From: Hamadaea flava
GTDB lineage: Bacteria > Actinomycetota > Actinomycetes > Mycobacteriales > Micromonosporaceae
Assembly: GCF_024172085.1 (NCBI RefSeq)
Contig: NZ_JAMZDZ010000001.1
Location: 8,370,001-8,434,000, forward strand
Direction of reading: 5' to 3'
Length of the DNA stretch: 64,000 nt
Shown in pieces: positions 28,386-35,954 of this stretch (position 1 is the stretch's first letter; the number at the start of each line of letters is the position of its first letter). The notes under the pieces were generated by a model. That model was given only the letters and a program-made list of their open reading frames with translations. It was not told the DNA's origin and searched no databases. The position numbers and the translations under genes are program-made.

Positions 28386-28400
28386 TCTGCCGACGGCAGA
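28386..28400. promoter_or_regulatory. PopR-type operator TCTGCC-N3-GGCAGA
   Basis: A perfect palindrome, TCTGCCGACGGCAGA, lies 41 bases before the first clpP start. It equals the TCTGCC-3N-GGCAGA element that I recall for PopR upstream of clpP3-clpP4 in Streptomyces. GATAGT (28399-28404), a -10-like sequence, abuts it, which fits an activator bound next to RNA polymerase. Confidence 0.75.
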
Positions 28401-28441
28401 TAGTGCGGTACGCGGCCGCCGCCCGCAGGCAGGGTGGGTGC

Positions 28442-29074
28442 ATGAGCGATGAACAGAAGCCTCCGCAGATGACCGAACGCGTGCGGCGTGAACTCTACGA
28501 ACACCGCGTCCTCGTGCTCGACGGATCACTGGACGACGACAATGGCACGTTGCTGACGACGCAGTTGATCACCTTGGCGATGGCGGATCCGACCACCGAC
28601 ATCGCGCTGTGGATCCACTCGCCCGGCGGATCGGTGCCGTCGATGCTCGCGATCCGGGACGTCATGCGGCTCGTTCCGTGCGACGTGTCCACGCTGGCGC
28701 TGGGCATCGCCTACAGCGCCGGCCAATTCCTGCTCTCGGCCGGGACTCGCGGCAAGCGGCGGGCGATGCCGCACGCCCGGGTGCTCATGCATCAGGGCTC
28801 GGCGGGCATCGCAGGGTCGGCGGTCGACGTCGAGTTGCAGGCCAACGATCTCCGGCATACGCGCGACACCGTGCTCGGGTTGATCTCCGAAGACACCGGC
28901 CAACCCGTCGAGCGGGTTTTCGAAGACTCGCTGCACGATCGCTGGTACACCGCCCAGGAGGCGTTGGAGTACGGATTCATCGACGCGATCGTGGAGACGT
29001 TCGACCAGGTCGCACCGCAGGGGCGCCGCCGCTACGTGGGCCTGGGCGCGTTCGAGGAAGGTGCCTCCCGATGA
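28442..29074 (+). CDS. ClpP-family protease subunit, catalytically intact
   Basis: This is a 210-residue ClpP. Triad residues are Ser92 (GIAYSAGQFLL), His117 (ARVLMHQ) and Asp166 (SLHDRWY). The glycine-rich loop is HSPGGSV. The serine context YSAG differs from the usual ASMG. ClpP rings degrade proteins delivered by ClpX or ClpC. Together with the next gene it forms an operon downstream of a PopR-like activator, so it probably corresponds to the accessory ClpP3/ClpP4 pair rather than the housekeeping ClpP1/ClpP2. The ATG at 28442 has only a weak AGGGTGGG site; the longer upstream frame would include the operator. Confidence 0.92.
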   Translation: MSDEQKPPQMTERVRRELYEHRVLVLDGSLDDDNGTLLTTQLITLAMADPTTDIALWIHSPGGSVPSMLAIRDVMRLVPCDVSTLALGIAYSAGQFLLSAGTRGKRRAMPHARVLMHQGSAGIAGSAVDVELQANDLRHTRDTVLGLISEDTGQPVERVFEDSLHDRWYTAQEALEYGFIDAIVETFDQVAPQGRRRYVGLGAFEEGASR

Positions 29075-29676
29075 GCAGCTACATGATCCCCAACGTCATC
29101 GCCCAGCACCCGCGGGGCGAACGCATCATGGACGTCTACTCGCATCTGCTGACCGAGCGAATCGTCTATCTCGGCACGGCGATCGACGCGGGCGTCGCGA
29201 ACGCCCTGGTGGCACAACTGCTGCACCTGGAGGCGGACAATCCTGAGCGCGAGATCCAGCTCTACATCAACTGCGAGGGCGGCGACCCCAGCGCGATGCT
29301 CGCCGTGTACGACACGATCCGCTACATCCGACCTCGGGTAGCGACGATCTGTATCGGGCAGGCCATCGCCGTCGGGGCGGTGCTGCTCGCGGCCGGCGCG
29401 CCGGGCAAACGCGCCGCGCTGCCGCATGCCCGCATCGTGCTTCACCAACCCGCGGCGCAGGGGCGTGGCGCCATCCCGGACCTGATCCTGCAGGCGGACG
29501 AAGTGGTCCGCGTCCGGGCCGACATCGAGGATATCCTCTCCCGGCACACCGGGCAGAGCCCCGCGACGCTGCGCGCCGACACCGACCACGACCGCGTGTT
29601 CACGGCCGCCGGTGCACAGCAGTACGGTCTCATCGACGTGGTGATCGAGGAACGGCAACTGGCCGTAGCCGCCTGA
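29071..29676 (+). CDS. ClpP-like subunit lacking the catalytic serine
   Basis: This 201-residue ClpP homologue aligns throughout (YLGTAIDAGVANALVAQLL; LYINCEGGDPSAML; TGQSPATL). At the catalytic position GQAASMG is replaced by GQAIAVG, so residue 100 is Ala, codon GCC at 29368-29370. His125 (ARIVLHQP) and Asp174 (DTDHDRV) remain. The oxyanion-loop SPGG is also changed to CEGG. It is therefore probably a structural or regulatory ring subunit, comparable in principle to ClpR proteins of cyanobacteria and plastids. It overlaps the preceding clpP by ATGA, implying matched synthesis. Confidence 0.92.
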   Translation: MSSYMIPNVIAQHPRGERIMDVYSHLLTERIVYLGTAIDAGVANALVAQLLHLEADNPEREIQLYINCEGGDPSAMLAVYDTIRYIRPRVATICIGQAIAVGAVLLAAGAPGKRAALPHARIVLHQPAAQGRGAIPDLILQADEVVRVRADIEDILSRHTGQSPATLRADTDHDRVFTAAGAQQYGLIDVVIEERQLAVAA

Positions 29677-29679
29677 GGC

Positions 29680-29715
29680 GGGGCGGCCGGGAGGTGCGAT
29701 CCTCCCGGCCGCCCC
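29680..29715. terminator. Strong terminator hairpin after clpP pair
   Basis: Perfect 15-bp arms (29680-29694 and 29701-29715, GGGGCGGCCGGGAGG and complement) enclose a 6-base loop. It is between the convergent clpP and membrane-protein genes and can serve both. Confidence 0.92.
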
Positions 29716-29726
29716 GACCGCGTGGT

Positions 29727-30269
29727 TCAGCGCGTGCCACCCCAGGTGGAGGTGTTGCCCGCGCCGGAGGACACGAGGTCGGCGAACGTGCCGGTGCTGC
29801 TGGTGCTCGACGTCCAGTCGCTGGACGACGACGCTGTCTCGTCCGGGTCCTGCTTGCCCCGCCAGCGCGAACCGCTGAACACGGCCATCAGCAGGACGCC
29901 GCCGAGCACCGCGATGACGCCCGAGGTCAAGGGGCCCAGCAGGGACACGTCGTAGCCGAACAAGCCGTTGCGGACGCGGTCGAACGCGTCGAGGCCAGTC
30001 TTCGGGGCGAACACCAGCAACGCGGTGCTGCCCAGGTAGAACAGCGCGACGACGAGCGGCCCCACCGGCGAGATCCGCAGGCAGGCGATCAGGCCGACGA
30101 CGACCCCGACGCCCACGAACGCGGTGCCGGCAAGCGCCAGCGTGCTCGTGTGACCCGCCAGCGAGCCGCCGGCGGTTAGGTCTTTCATGACTGCCTGGCC
30201 GTACGCCACGGCCGCCCAGCCGAGCGGGGCGATCACCACCCCGGCGAGCAGACTCCACAGATGGCGCAT
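29727..30269 (-). CDS. Four-span membrane protein of unknown function
   Basis: This is a 180-residue protein with hydrophobic segments at about 5-26, 42-62, 68-88 and 108-130. A hydrophilic Ser/Thr-rich C-terminal tail (SSSSDWTSSTSSTGTF) lies on one side of the membrane. No recognised motif. The ATG at 30269 is preferred to an upstream start because GGAGGT lies 12 bases before it. The 149 bases upstream contain a TGTCACG/CGTGACA dyad (30362-30377) that may be its control site. Confidence 0.75.
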   Translation of the reverse strand: MRHLWSLLAGVVIAPLGWAAVAYGQAVMKDLTAGGSLAGHTSTLALAGTAFVGVGVVVGLIACLRISPVGPLVVALFYLGSTALLVFAPKTGLDAFDRVRNGLFGYDVSLLGPLTSGVIAVLGGVLLMAVFSGSRWRGKQDPDETASSSSDWTSSTSSTGTFADLVSSGAGNTSTWGGTR

Positions 30270-30361
30270 GCGAGATACCTCCAACGCAGCCGTGTGATCT
30301 TCCGGCGTCATCCTGCCGGAGGCCGCAATTCGCGTCAACACGACAATTGCCGACGTTTACG

Positions 30362-30377
30362 TGTCACGCCCGTGACA
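30362..30377. promoter_or_regulatory. TGTCACG dyad upstream of membrane-protein gene
   Basis: TGTCACG CC CGTGACA is a perfect 7-bp inverted repeat with a 2-base centre, in the gap between the M19-like gene end and the membrane-protein start. It is more like an operator than a terminator because of its short centre. Confidence 0.35.
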
Positions 30378-30418
30378 TCCAGCGGCTGACGGGCCCGGTC
30401 GGGTGACGCTTTCGTGGC

Positions 30419-31483
30419 TCAAGCGGTCCAGACGCGGTCGGCGTACGCGAGGAAGTTGCGACCCATGATCTTGTCGATCCGTTCGTCGGAGAAACCGCGC
30501 TGGGCCAGCAGTTCGATGAGCCGGCGGAACTGGCCGACGCCGCGCAGGTCGACGACGAACGGGTAGGTGTCGGCCCGTTCCCCGGCCGCGCCGACCCCGG
30601 CCGCTTTCCGTTGCGCGACATGCTCGGCCAGCCGCGACTGGTACGCGTCGAGGTCGTCGATCGACGTGACGGAGCCGTCGGTGCCGATGCCGACGTGCTC
30701 TTCTCCGCACACGTTCACGGCGTGCACGATGTGCTCGACGACGTCCGCGGCGCGGGCATGGCCGGTCGGGTGGACGAACGGCATGAAGTAGATCCCGACG
30801 AACCCGCCGGACTCGGCGACCAGCCGCAGTTCCTCGTCCGTCTTGTTGCGGGGCAGGTCGACCAGCGCCCGGCAGCCGGTGTGGTTGATCGACACCGGCA
30901 GCTTCGCGAGCCGGATCGCGTCCAGGCAGGTGTTCTCGCCGCTGTGCGACAGGTCGACCATGATGCGGCTGTCGCACAGGGCTTCGACGGCTTCCCGCCC
31001 GAACGGGGTGAGCCCGCGGTTGTCCGGGGCCATCGCACCGTCGCCGAGTTCGTTGGCCTGGTTGTAGGTCAGCTGGATGACGCGTACGCCGAGATCGCGG
31101 AACTGGTGGACGCGGCTGAGGTCGTAGTCGAGGGCGACCGCGTTCTGGAAGCCGTAGACGACGCCGATCCGTCCGTCTCGGTGGGCCGCGCGGATGTCGT
31201 CCGGGGTCAGCACCTTGACGAGGTCGTCCGAGTGCTCGGCGATGATCCGGTCCCAGACCTCGATCTCGCGCAGCGTGTGCGCGTACGGCTCGGCGTCGCC
31301 GATCGTGTAGCCGAGTGTGATGGTGACGGCGGTCAGGCCGGAGTCGTGCGCGTCGGCGATCGTCCGCTCGTCGACCGTCAGGTCTTCGCTGTCCTGCACC
31401 AGCTTGTGCGCGGCGGCCAGCGAATGCGGCGCGTTCGGGTTGTCGAGGATGCCGAGCGCGTTGATGATCATGCCCGTGGTCAT
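30419..31483 (-). CDS. Membrane dipeptidase (M19) family protein, atypical metal site
   Basis: This is a 354-residue TIM-barrel protein. M19 features include VDLSHSG near residue 178, INHTGCRALVDLPRNKTDEEL near 202-222 and IGTDGS near 260, giving the two His and the Asp of the active site. The usual first motif DGHxD is replaced by NALGILD near residue 8 and the bridging Glu motif by YGFQN near 112, so a two-zinc centre looks incomplete. Family members hydrolyse dipeptides, including those with D-residues. It overlaps the amidohydrolase gene by ATGA, so they are co-expressed under IclR-type control. Confidence 0.85.
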   Translation of the reverse strand: MTTGMIINALGILDNPNAPHSLAAAHKLVQDSEDLTVDERTIADAHDSGLTAVTITLGYTIGDAEPYAHTLREIEVWDRIIAEHSDDLVKVLTPDDIRAAHRDGRIGVVYGFQNAVALDYDLSRVHQFRDLGVRVIQLTYNQANELGDGAMAPDNRGLTPFGREAVEALCDSRIMVDLSHSGENTCLDAIRLAKLPVSINHTGCRALVDLPRNKTDEELRLVAESGGFVGIYFMPFVHPTGHARAADVVEHIVHAVNVCGEEHVGIGTDGSVTSIDDLDAYQSRLAEHVAQRKAAGVGAAGERADTYPFVVDLRGVGQFRRLIELLAQRGFSDERIDKIMGRNFLAYADRVWTA

Positions 31484-32778
31484 GCGGGAGCCCCCTCGTA
31501 CTCGGCGCGGTCGAAGCGGCGGCCCCGCTTGACCGTGCAGACGACGCGACCGAGGTTGTCGATGTCGGCGATCGGGTCGGCGGCGAGGACGACGAAGTCG
31601 GCGAGCTTGCCCGCCTCGACGGTGCCCATGACGTCGGCCGCGCCGAGGCTCGCCGCGCCGATCGCGGTGGCGCTGCGGATCACGTCGGCCGCCGGGATCC
31701 CGCACCGCTTCACCAGGTACGCCAATTCGCTGTGCAGGGCCGGAAGGGGCTGCGACGGTTCGGTCTCGTAGTCCGTTCCGGTGCTGATCGGCACCCCGGC
31801 CCGGAAGGCGTCGCCGGTCAGCTTGGCGGACAGCCGGTCGTTGGCCAGCGCCCGCTCCTTGCCTTCGGTGTCCTCGGCCTGATCGGCCAGCCACAGCCAC
31901 ATCCCGGCGGTCGCGTCGAGGATCGTGCCGTGTTCGCGCATCGTCGCGTACAGGGCGTCGAGGCGCGGGTCGCCGTCGCGGGCCAGCCGGTCGAGGTCGA
32001 GCACCGGCTTGGTCTTGTAGGACGACAGCGGCTCGTCGGCGGTCTGCTGCGCCAGCAGCGTCACATGGGAGACGGCGTCGACGCCGGCCGCCACGACCTC
32101 GGCCGGGCTCGCCGGGAAGACCGCGGCGTGTGCCCACACCATGATCCCCTGGCGGCGCGCCTCGGCGACGATGGCCGCCACGGTGTGACCCGGCAGGTCC
32201 GCGTACACCTTGATGGCGGTGGCGTGCGTGCCGCGCGCCATCGCGACGGCGAGCGGGAGGTCGGTGCTTTCGTCGATCGCCTGCATCCACGGGACTTGGC
32301 CGGGGGTCTCGCCCTGGGAGACCTGCCAGGTCCGCGGGTCGTCGAAGAAGCCGGGACCGGCCATGAGCGCCGCGTAGTGGATGTCCGGCCCGGCGATCTC
32401 GCCGACGCGGGTCGCGCGGGCCAAGTCGCCGACCTGGCGCAGGTCGTCGGCCATGTCCCGGATCGCGGTGATGCCGCTGTAGAGCTGGCGGCGCAGGGCC
32501 GCCTCGGCGACCGGCCGGTTGGGCGGGGTCGCGAGGTGCTGATGCGAGTCGATGAGGCCGGGCACCACGAACCGGCCCGCCAGGTCGACGACCTGCGCGC
32601 CCTCCGGCGTCTCGACCTGCTCGTCCGGGCCGACCCGCGTGATCGTCTCGCCGTCGACGACCACGGTGGTACGCGGGCGCGGCGCGTTCTCGGTGCCGTC
32701 GATCAGAGTGGCGCCGCGATAGACGGTCACCGAACCGGTGGCCGGTGGGGCGTACGGGGTCGGCGCTGGCTCGTCCAT
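31480..32778 (-). CDS. Amidohydrolase-superfamily protein (imidazolonepropionase-like)
   Basis: This 432-residue metal hydrolase has HxH in LIDSHQHLA near residue 78, the probable carboxylated Lys in AIKVYAD near 185, His in VWAHAAV and SHVTL, and Asp in STGTDYE near 337. The fold is complete, ending DFVVLAADPIADI and a basic tail. The enzyme would cleave a cyclic or linear amide. The ATG at 32778 has AAGGAG upstream; in-frame ATGs further out would overlap the operator. It is first in the operon with the M19-like gene, divergent from IclR. Confidence 0.9.
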   Translation of the reverse strand: MDEPAPTPYAPPATGSVTVYRGATLIDGTENAPRPRTTVVVDGETITRVGPDEQVETPEGAQVVDLAGRFVVPGLIDSHQHLATPPNRPVAEAALRRQLYSGITAIRDMADDLRQVGDLARATRVGEIAGPDIHYAALMAGPGFFDDPRTWQVSQGETPGQVPWMQAIDESTDLPLAVAMARGTHATAIKVYADLPGHTVAAIVAEARRQGIMVWAHAAVFPASPAEVVAAGVDAVSHVTLLAQQTADEPLSSYKTKPVLDLDRLARDGDPRLDALYATMREHGTILDATAGMWLWLADQAEDTEGKERALANDRLSAKLTGDAFRAGVPISTGTDYETEPSQPLPALHSELAYLVKRCGIPAADVIRSATAIGAASLGAADVMGTVEAGKLADFVVLAADPIADIDNLGRVVCTVKRGRRFDRAEYEGAPA

Positions 32779-32803
32779 CGACTGACTCCTTGATGCGGCA
32801 GCC

Positions 32804-32824
32804 ATGTTACAACAGACGTAACAT
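32804..32824. promoter_or_regulatory. Operator between amidohydrolase and IclR genes
   Basis: ATGTTAC (32804-32810) and GTAACAT (32818-32824) form a perfect inverted repeat with a 7-base spacer, between the divergent starts at 32778 and 32873. This is the expected position for IclR binding. A related GTTTAACGCAAC sequence follows at about 32832. Confidence 0.72.
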
Positions 32825-32872
32825 GTGTATCGTTTAACGCAACATCGTGCACTGTACCGCAGGAGGCCGCCC

Positions 32873-33616
32873 GTGCCGAGATCCGCCAGCTCCGCGGTCG
32901 ACAAGGCGCTGGACCTCGTCGAGGCGGTCGCGCGCGCCGACCGGCCGCAACGGCTGGCCGACCTGGCCCAGGCCGCCGGACTGCATCGAGCGACCGCCTA
33001 TCGCGTCCTGCTCGACCTGGTCCGCCGGGGCTGGGTCATGCGCGTCGGCGAGCACTACCTGCCCGGTCCGTCCGCGATCGGCCTGTCCGCTGCCGCGGCC
33101 GATCACTCGCTGACCGCCTTGTGCCGGCCCGTCCTGGCCGACCTCGCGACGCGTACCGAGATGATGGTCAACCTGCAAGTCCTGGCGGCCGACCGATCCC
33201 GGGTGATCGACGTCGTGCGGCCCACCCGGCTCGACATGATCAGCGACCTGCTCGGCGAGCACCTGCCGGTGCACCGGTTCGCCGGCCCGCTCGCCCTCGT
33301 CGCCGCGCTCGACGGCCCGGCCCGCGATCCATACCTGGCCGTCGCCCAGGAACAAGGCCATGACCGGGCCGACTTGATCGCCGACCTGGAGCGCGTACGC
33401 GCCGACGGGTTCGCCGTGGAACGCGGGCGCAACGACAAGCTGATCGCGTCGATCAGCCGAGCCGTCGTCGCCGCCAACGGGCGGCCCCTCTGCGCGGTGA
33501 CCGTCGTCGGCCCGGACGCCGAATTCACCCCGTCCCGGCTGCGGCAGCTGCGGCTGGACCTCACTGCGGCGACCGCCCGGGTCTCCGAGGTCTTCGGAGA
33601 GGTGGCGGACCGATGA
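32873..33616 (+). CDS. IclR-family transcriptional regulator
   Basis: This 247-residue regulator has an N-terminal winged helix (AVDKALDLVEAVARADRPQRL, then AGLHRATAYRVLLDLVRRGWV) and a C-terminal GAF-like effector domain (about 80-245). The GTG at 32873 with AGGAGG seven bases upstream is preferred to an earlier ATG lying in the operator. It is overlapped by the ornithine-cyclodeaminase-like gene. It probably controls the divergent hydrolase operon and its own transcript through the palindrome at 32804-32824. Confidence 0.93.
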   Translation: MPRSASSAVDKALDLVEAVARADRPQRLADLAQAAGLHRATAYRVLLDLVRRGWVMRVGEHYLPGPSAIGLSAAAADHSLTALCRPVLADLATRTEMMVNLQVLAADRSRVIDVVRPTRLDMISDLLGEHLPVHRFAGPLALVAALDGPARDPYLAVAQEQGHDRADLIADLERVRADGFAVERGRNDKLIASISRAVVAANGRPLCAVTVVGPDAEFTPSRLRQLRLDLTAATARVSEVFGEVADR

Positions 33617-34515
33617 GCGACCTGGTGGTCCTCGACAAGGCGCAGACCCGAGCCGCGCTCGACCTGCCCCGGGTGCTCGACGCCGTCGCCGTCGCGCTGA
33701 TCGCCCTCAGTCGCGGCGGCGTGTCCGCCCCTCCTCGGATCGCCGCCCTGGCCCCGGCCGGCCTGCTCGGCGCGATGCCCGCGTACGTGCCCGGACTCGG
33801 GCTCGCCGCCAAACTCGTCTCGGTCTTCGGCGACCCCGAGCACCCCGGCCGCAGCCGGCATCTGGGTCTCGTGGCGCTGTTCGACGAGCACGACGGACAG
33901 CCGCTGGCGGTGCTCGACGCCGAACCCTTGACCGCCGTACGCACGGCCGCGTCGGCGACGCTCAGCCTGCGCGTACGCGCCCGCCCGCCGGGTCGCATAG
34001 CGATCGTCGGCACCGGCGTACAGGCGAGCGCTCAGCTCGCCATGCTGGCCGCCGTCGAACCACACATCCCGGTCGTCGTGGCCGGACGCGACGCCGCTCG
34101 CGCCCGCGACCTGGCCCACCGGCACCCCGATGCCACGGCGGCATCCATCGAGGACGCCGTACGCACCGCCGACGCCGTGTTCTGCTGCACCGGCGCCCGG
34201 GAACCCGTACTGCGCCGGTCGTGGCTGGCGCCGGGCGCCCATGTCAGCTCGGTGGGCGGCTCCCACGGGCACGAGTTGGACGCCGACACCGTCCGCGACG
34301 GCCGGCTGTACGCCGAATGGGCGGGTGCCGCCACCTCGGCCCCGCCCGCCGGCGCGTACGAGCTGCAGGGCGTAGACCCGGATCGGGTGGTCCTGCTCGG
34401 CTCCGTGCTCGCCGGTGATCACCCGCCGGTCGACGACGAACTCACGGTGTTCAAGTCGACCGGGCACGGAGCGCTCGACGTGGCCGCCGCCGTCGTCGCG
34501 TACGCGGGTGGCTGA
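33613..34515 (+). CDS. Ornithine cyclodeaminase/mu-crystallin family protein
   Basis: This 300-residue NAD(P)-binding protein has Rossmann motif IVGTGVQASAQ near residue 132, preceded by DAEPLTAVRTAASATLS near 102-118, both hallmarks of the family. Members are ornithine or lysine cyclodeaminases, ketimine reductases or alanine dehydrogenases. Start overlaps the IclR stop (ATGA). Its link with an amidohydrolase and an M19-like gene suggests catabolism of an amino-acid derivative released from an amide or dipeptide. Confidence 0.9.
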   Translation: MSDLVVLDKAQTRAALDLPRVLDAVAVALIALSRGGVSAPPRIAALAPAGLLGAMPAYVPGLGLAAKLVSVFGDPEHPGRSRHLGLVALFDEHDGQPLAVLDAEPLTAVRTAASATLSLRVRARPPGRIAIVGTGVQASAQLAMLAAVEPHIPVVVAGRDAARARDLAHRHPDATAASIEDAVRTADAVFCCTGAREPVLRRSWLAPGAHVSSVGGSHGHELDADTVRDGRLYAEWAGAATSAPPAGAYELQGVDPDRVVLLGSVLAGDHPPVDDELTVFKSTGHGALDVAAAVVAYAGG

Positions 34516-34540
34516 CGGCCTCACCATCCAGGGTGGCCGC

Positions 34541-34996
34541 TCACATCGCCAGGCCGGACTCGTGCCGGCTGCCGGACTTCGCCACCTCTTCCATCGACGG
34601 GATCACGCCGAGCTGCGTCAGCGCGCCCAGCAGGTCGTAGTTGACCCACTCCTCGACGATCCGGTCGCCTTCCCACTTGTCCATGATCAGACCGGTCATC
34701 ACGTAGCTCTTGCCGGTCGGCGGGATGCCCCGGAACTCGTTGCGGGCGGTGCCGCCGCACGTCCAGCGGGCGCAGGTCAGGTCGCCGTCCATCAGCACTT
34801 CCTGGACGTCCATGTGCAGATCCGGCTGTGCCGTGCGCAACTCGGCGACCTGTTGCTTCATGCCGGCGATGCCGTCGATCGGGAAGCTCGGGTCGTGGAA
34901 CGAACAGTTGCTCGTGTACACGTCGTCGCAGATCTCCAGGTTGCCCTTGTTCCAGAGTTCGTCGGTCAGGTTCCGGACGATGTCCTTGTGATCCAT
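34541..34996 (-). CDS. SnoaL-like ester cyclase family protein
   Basis: This 151-residue protein has the alpha+beta barrel pattern of SnoaL/ketosteroid-isomerase-like proteins: DELWNKGNLEICDDVYTSNC near residue 12-31, then CARWTCGGTARNEFRGIPPTGK near 76-97 and DRIVEEWVNYDLLGALTQLG near 112-131. Catalytic role unknown. The ATG at 34996 follows a GAGGGGG sequence. A DosR-like box (35078-35091) lies about 82 bases upstream, so it may belong to the same stress regulon as genes further right. Confidence 0.87.
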   Translation of the reverse strand: MDHKDIVRNLTDELWNKGNLEICDDVYTSNCSFHDPSFPIDGIAGMKQQVAELRTAQPDLHMDVQEVLMDGDLTCARWTCGGTARNEFRGIPPTGKSYVMTGLIMDKWEGDRIVEEWVNYDLLGALTQLGVIPSMEEVAKSGSRHESGLAM

Positions 34997-35077
34997 CGCG
35001 TGCCCCCTCACGCTCTGCCGGCGTCCGCGTTGAGGACGCCATACCTCCAGCTCAGCCCGGTTGCGGCGGCCCGTCAA

Positions 35078-35091
35078 GGGACCTTTGGCAG
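35078..35091 (+). promoter_or_regulatory. DosR-like box (outlier)
   Basis: GGGACCTTTGGCAG lies upstream of the SnoaL-like gene. It is close to the window's consensus GGGACYTTNGGYCC, and to the element GGGACCTTCGGCCC at 53226. A wider inverted repeat, CAAGG(G)ACC and GGTCCTTG, also surrounds it. Confidence 0.5.
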
Positions 35092-35156
35092 GTCCTTGAG
35101 CCGGCCCGGGACGGCGCCCGCCGGCAACCGGGATGACCGGCGCGGCGGGGCGCAAA

Positions 35157-35627
35157 TCAGAACGGGTTGCTGCACACCTTCCAGGTGCCCGCTTCCTTGG
35201 CCATCACGATCACGGTCTGCCGGGTGCCGCCGCCCGCCTCGGTCAGGGTCGCGGTCACGGTCCCCGTGGACACGCCGTTGACCGTGCTCACGGAAACGCC
35301 GGTGATCTTGTGATCCTTGGTCCGCCCGCGTTGTTCCACGCCCGCGGTGAACTGGCTCTGGGTGGCCGTCGCCTGCATGTCCTCGCAGAACATGGCGTAC
35401 GCCCCGGCGTCGTCGCCGTCTTCCACCTCGTCGAGGAACGCGACGGCGGCGTCCCGGGCGGGGGCGAGGGCGTCCTTGACCGTGTCGAACAGCTTGTAGC
35501 CGCCGAAGGCGAGACCGCCGCAGCAGAGCGCCAGGACCAGGCCGACGCCGATCAAGACGCGCGGCAGGGTGAAGAGGCCCTTCTTAGCCGGTGGCGGAGG
35601 GGTGTAGGGCGCCTGCGGAATCGTCAT
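35157..35627 (-). CDS. Membrane-anchored protein with extracytoplasmic SnoaL/DUF4878-like domain
   Basis: This is a 156-residue protein. A Pro-rich cytoplasmic start (APYTPPPPAKKG) precedes one membrane helix at about 20-45 (PRVLIGVGLVLALCCGGLAF). An outer domain of about 105 residues follows, with AYAMFCEDMQATATQSQFTAG near 77-97 and a C-terminal AGTWKVCSNPF, where two Cys may pair. The layout resembles lumazine-binding or DUF4878-type domains. Function unknown. The ATG at 35627 has no evident ribosome site, so it may be leaderless. Confidence 0.75.
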   Translation of the reverse strand: MTIPQAPYTPPPPAKKGLFTLPRVLIGVGLVLALCCGGLAFGGYKLFDTVKDALAPARDAAVAFLDEVEDGDDAGAYAMFCEDMQATATQSQFTAGVEQRGRTKDHKITGVSVSTVNGVSTGTVTATLTEAGGGTRQTVIVMAKEAGTWKVCSNPF

Positions 35628-35954
35628 GATCACACCATAGGAGGCGCGAGCCACCCGTCCTGGGCTACCCGGGACGGGAACAGTCTACTGTGGATGTTAG
35701 AGGGGTCACCGTGCTCCCGGCCACATCGCGCAGGTGATCAAGGCTGTCTGGATTACGAGGTGTCGGCCCGGCTGTCCACCGGATTACTGCCCACTTGAGG
35801 ACATCTGGGGCCGTTCAGAGGTTCACGGGGTGCCTGCCCGTTTTGGGGCCGACTGCCATGCCGTTCCATCGATACCGAACTCGGACTGCGCCACAGTGAC
35901 CCGCGCCATTACTGGTCGGTAGCAACCGCCGGGAGGGCTTCCTACGGTGGGTGC
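35628..35954. other. Intergenic region, 327 bp
   Basis: A hairpin at 35654-35678 has 11-bp arms with one mismatch (CCCGTCCTGGG and CCCGGGACGGG) around CTA, between two divergent genes. It therefore cannot be the terminator of either and may be a relic or a regulatory site. Otherwise I see no gene and no riboswitch I can name in the remaining 275 bases, although the length suggests a structured or regulated leader for the secreted protein to the right. Confidence 0.5.

Noticed and set aside
35700-35954. Possible ydaO-type (c-di-AMP) riboswitch before the secreted cell-wall protein
   Set aside because: Such elements often precede cell-wall hydrolases in actinobacteria, but I could not match the conserved core here.
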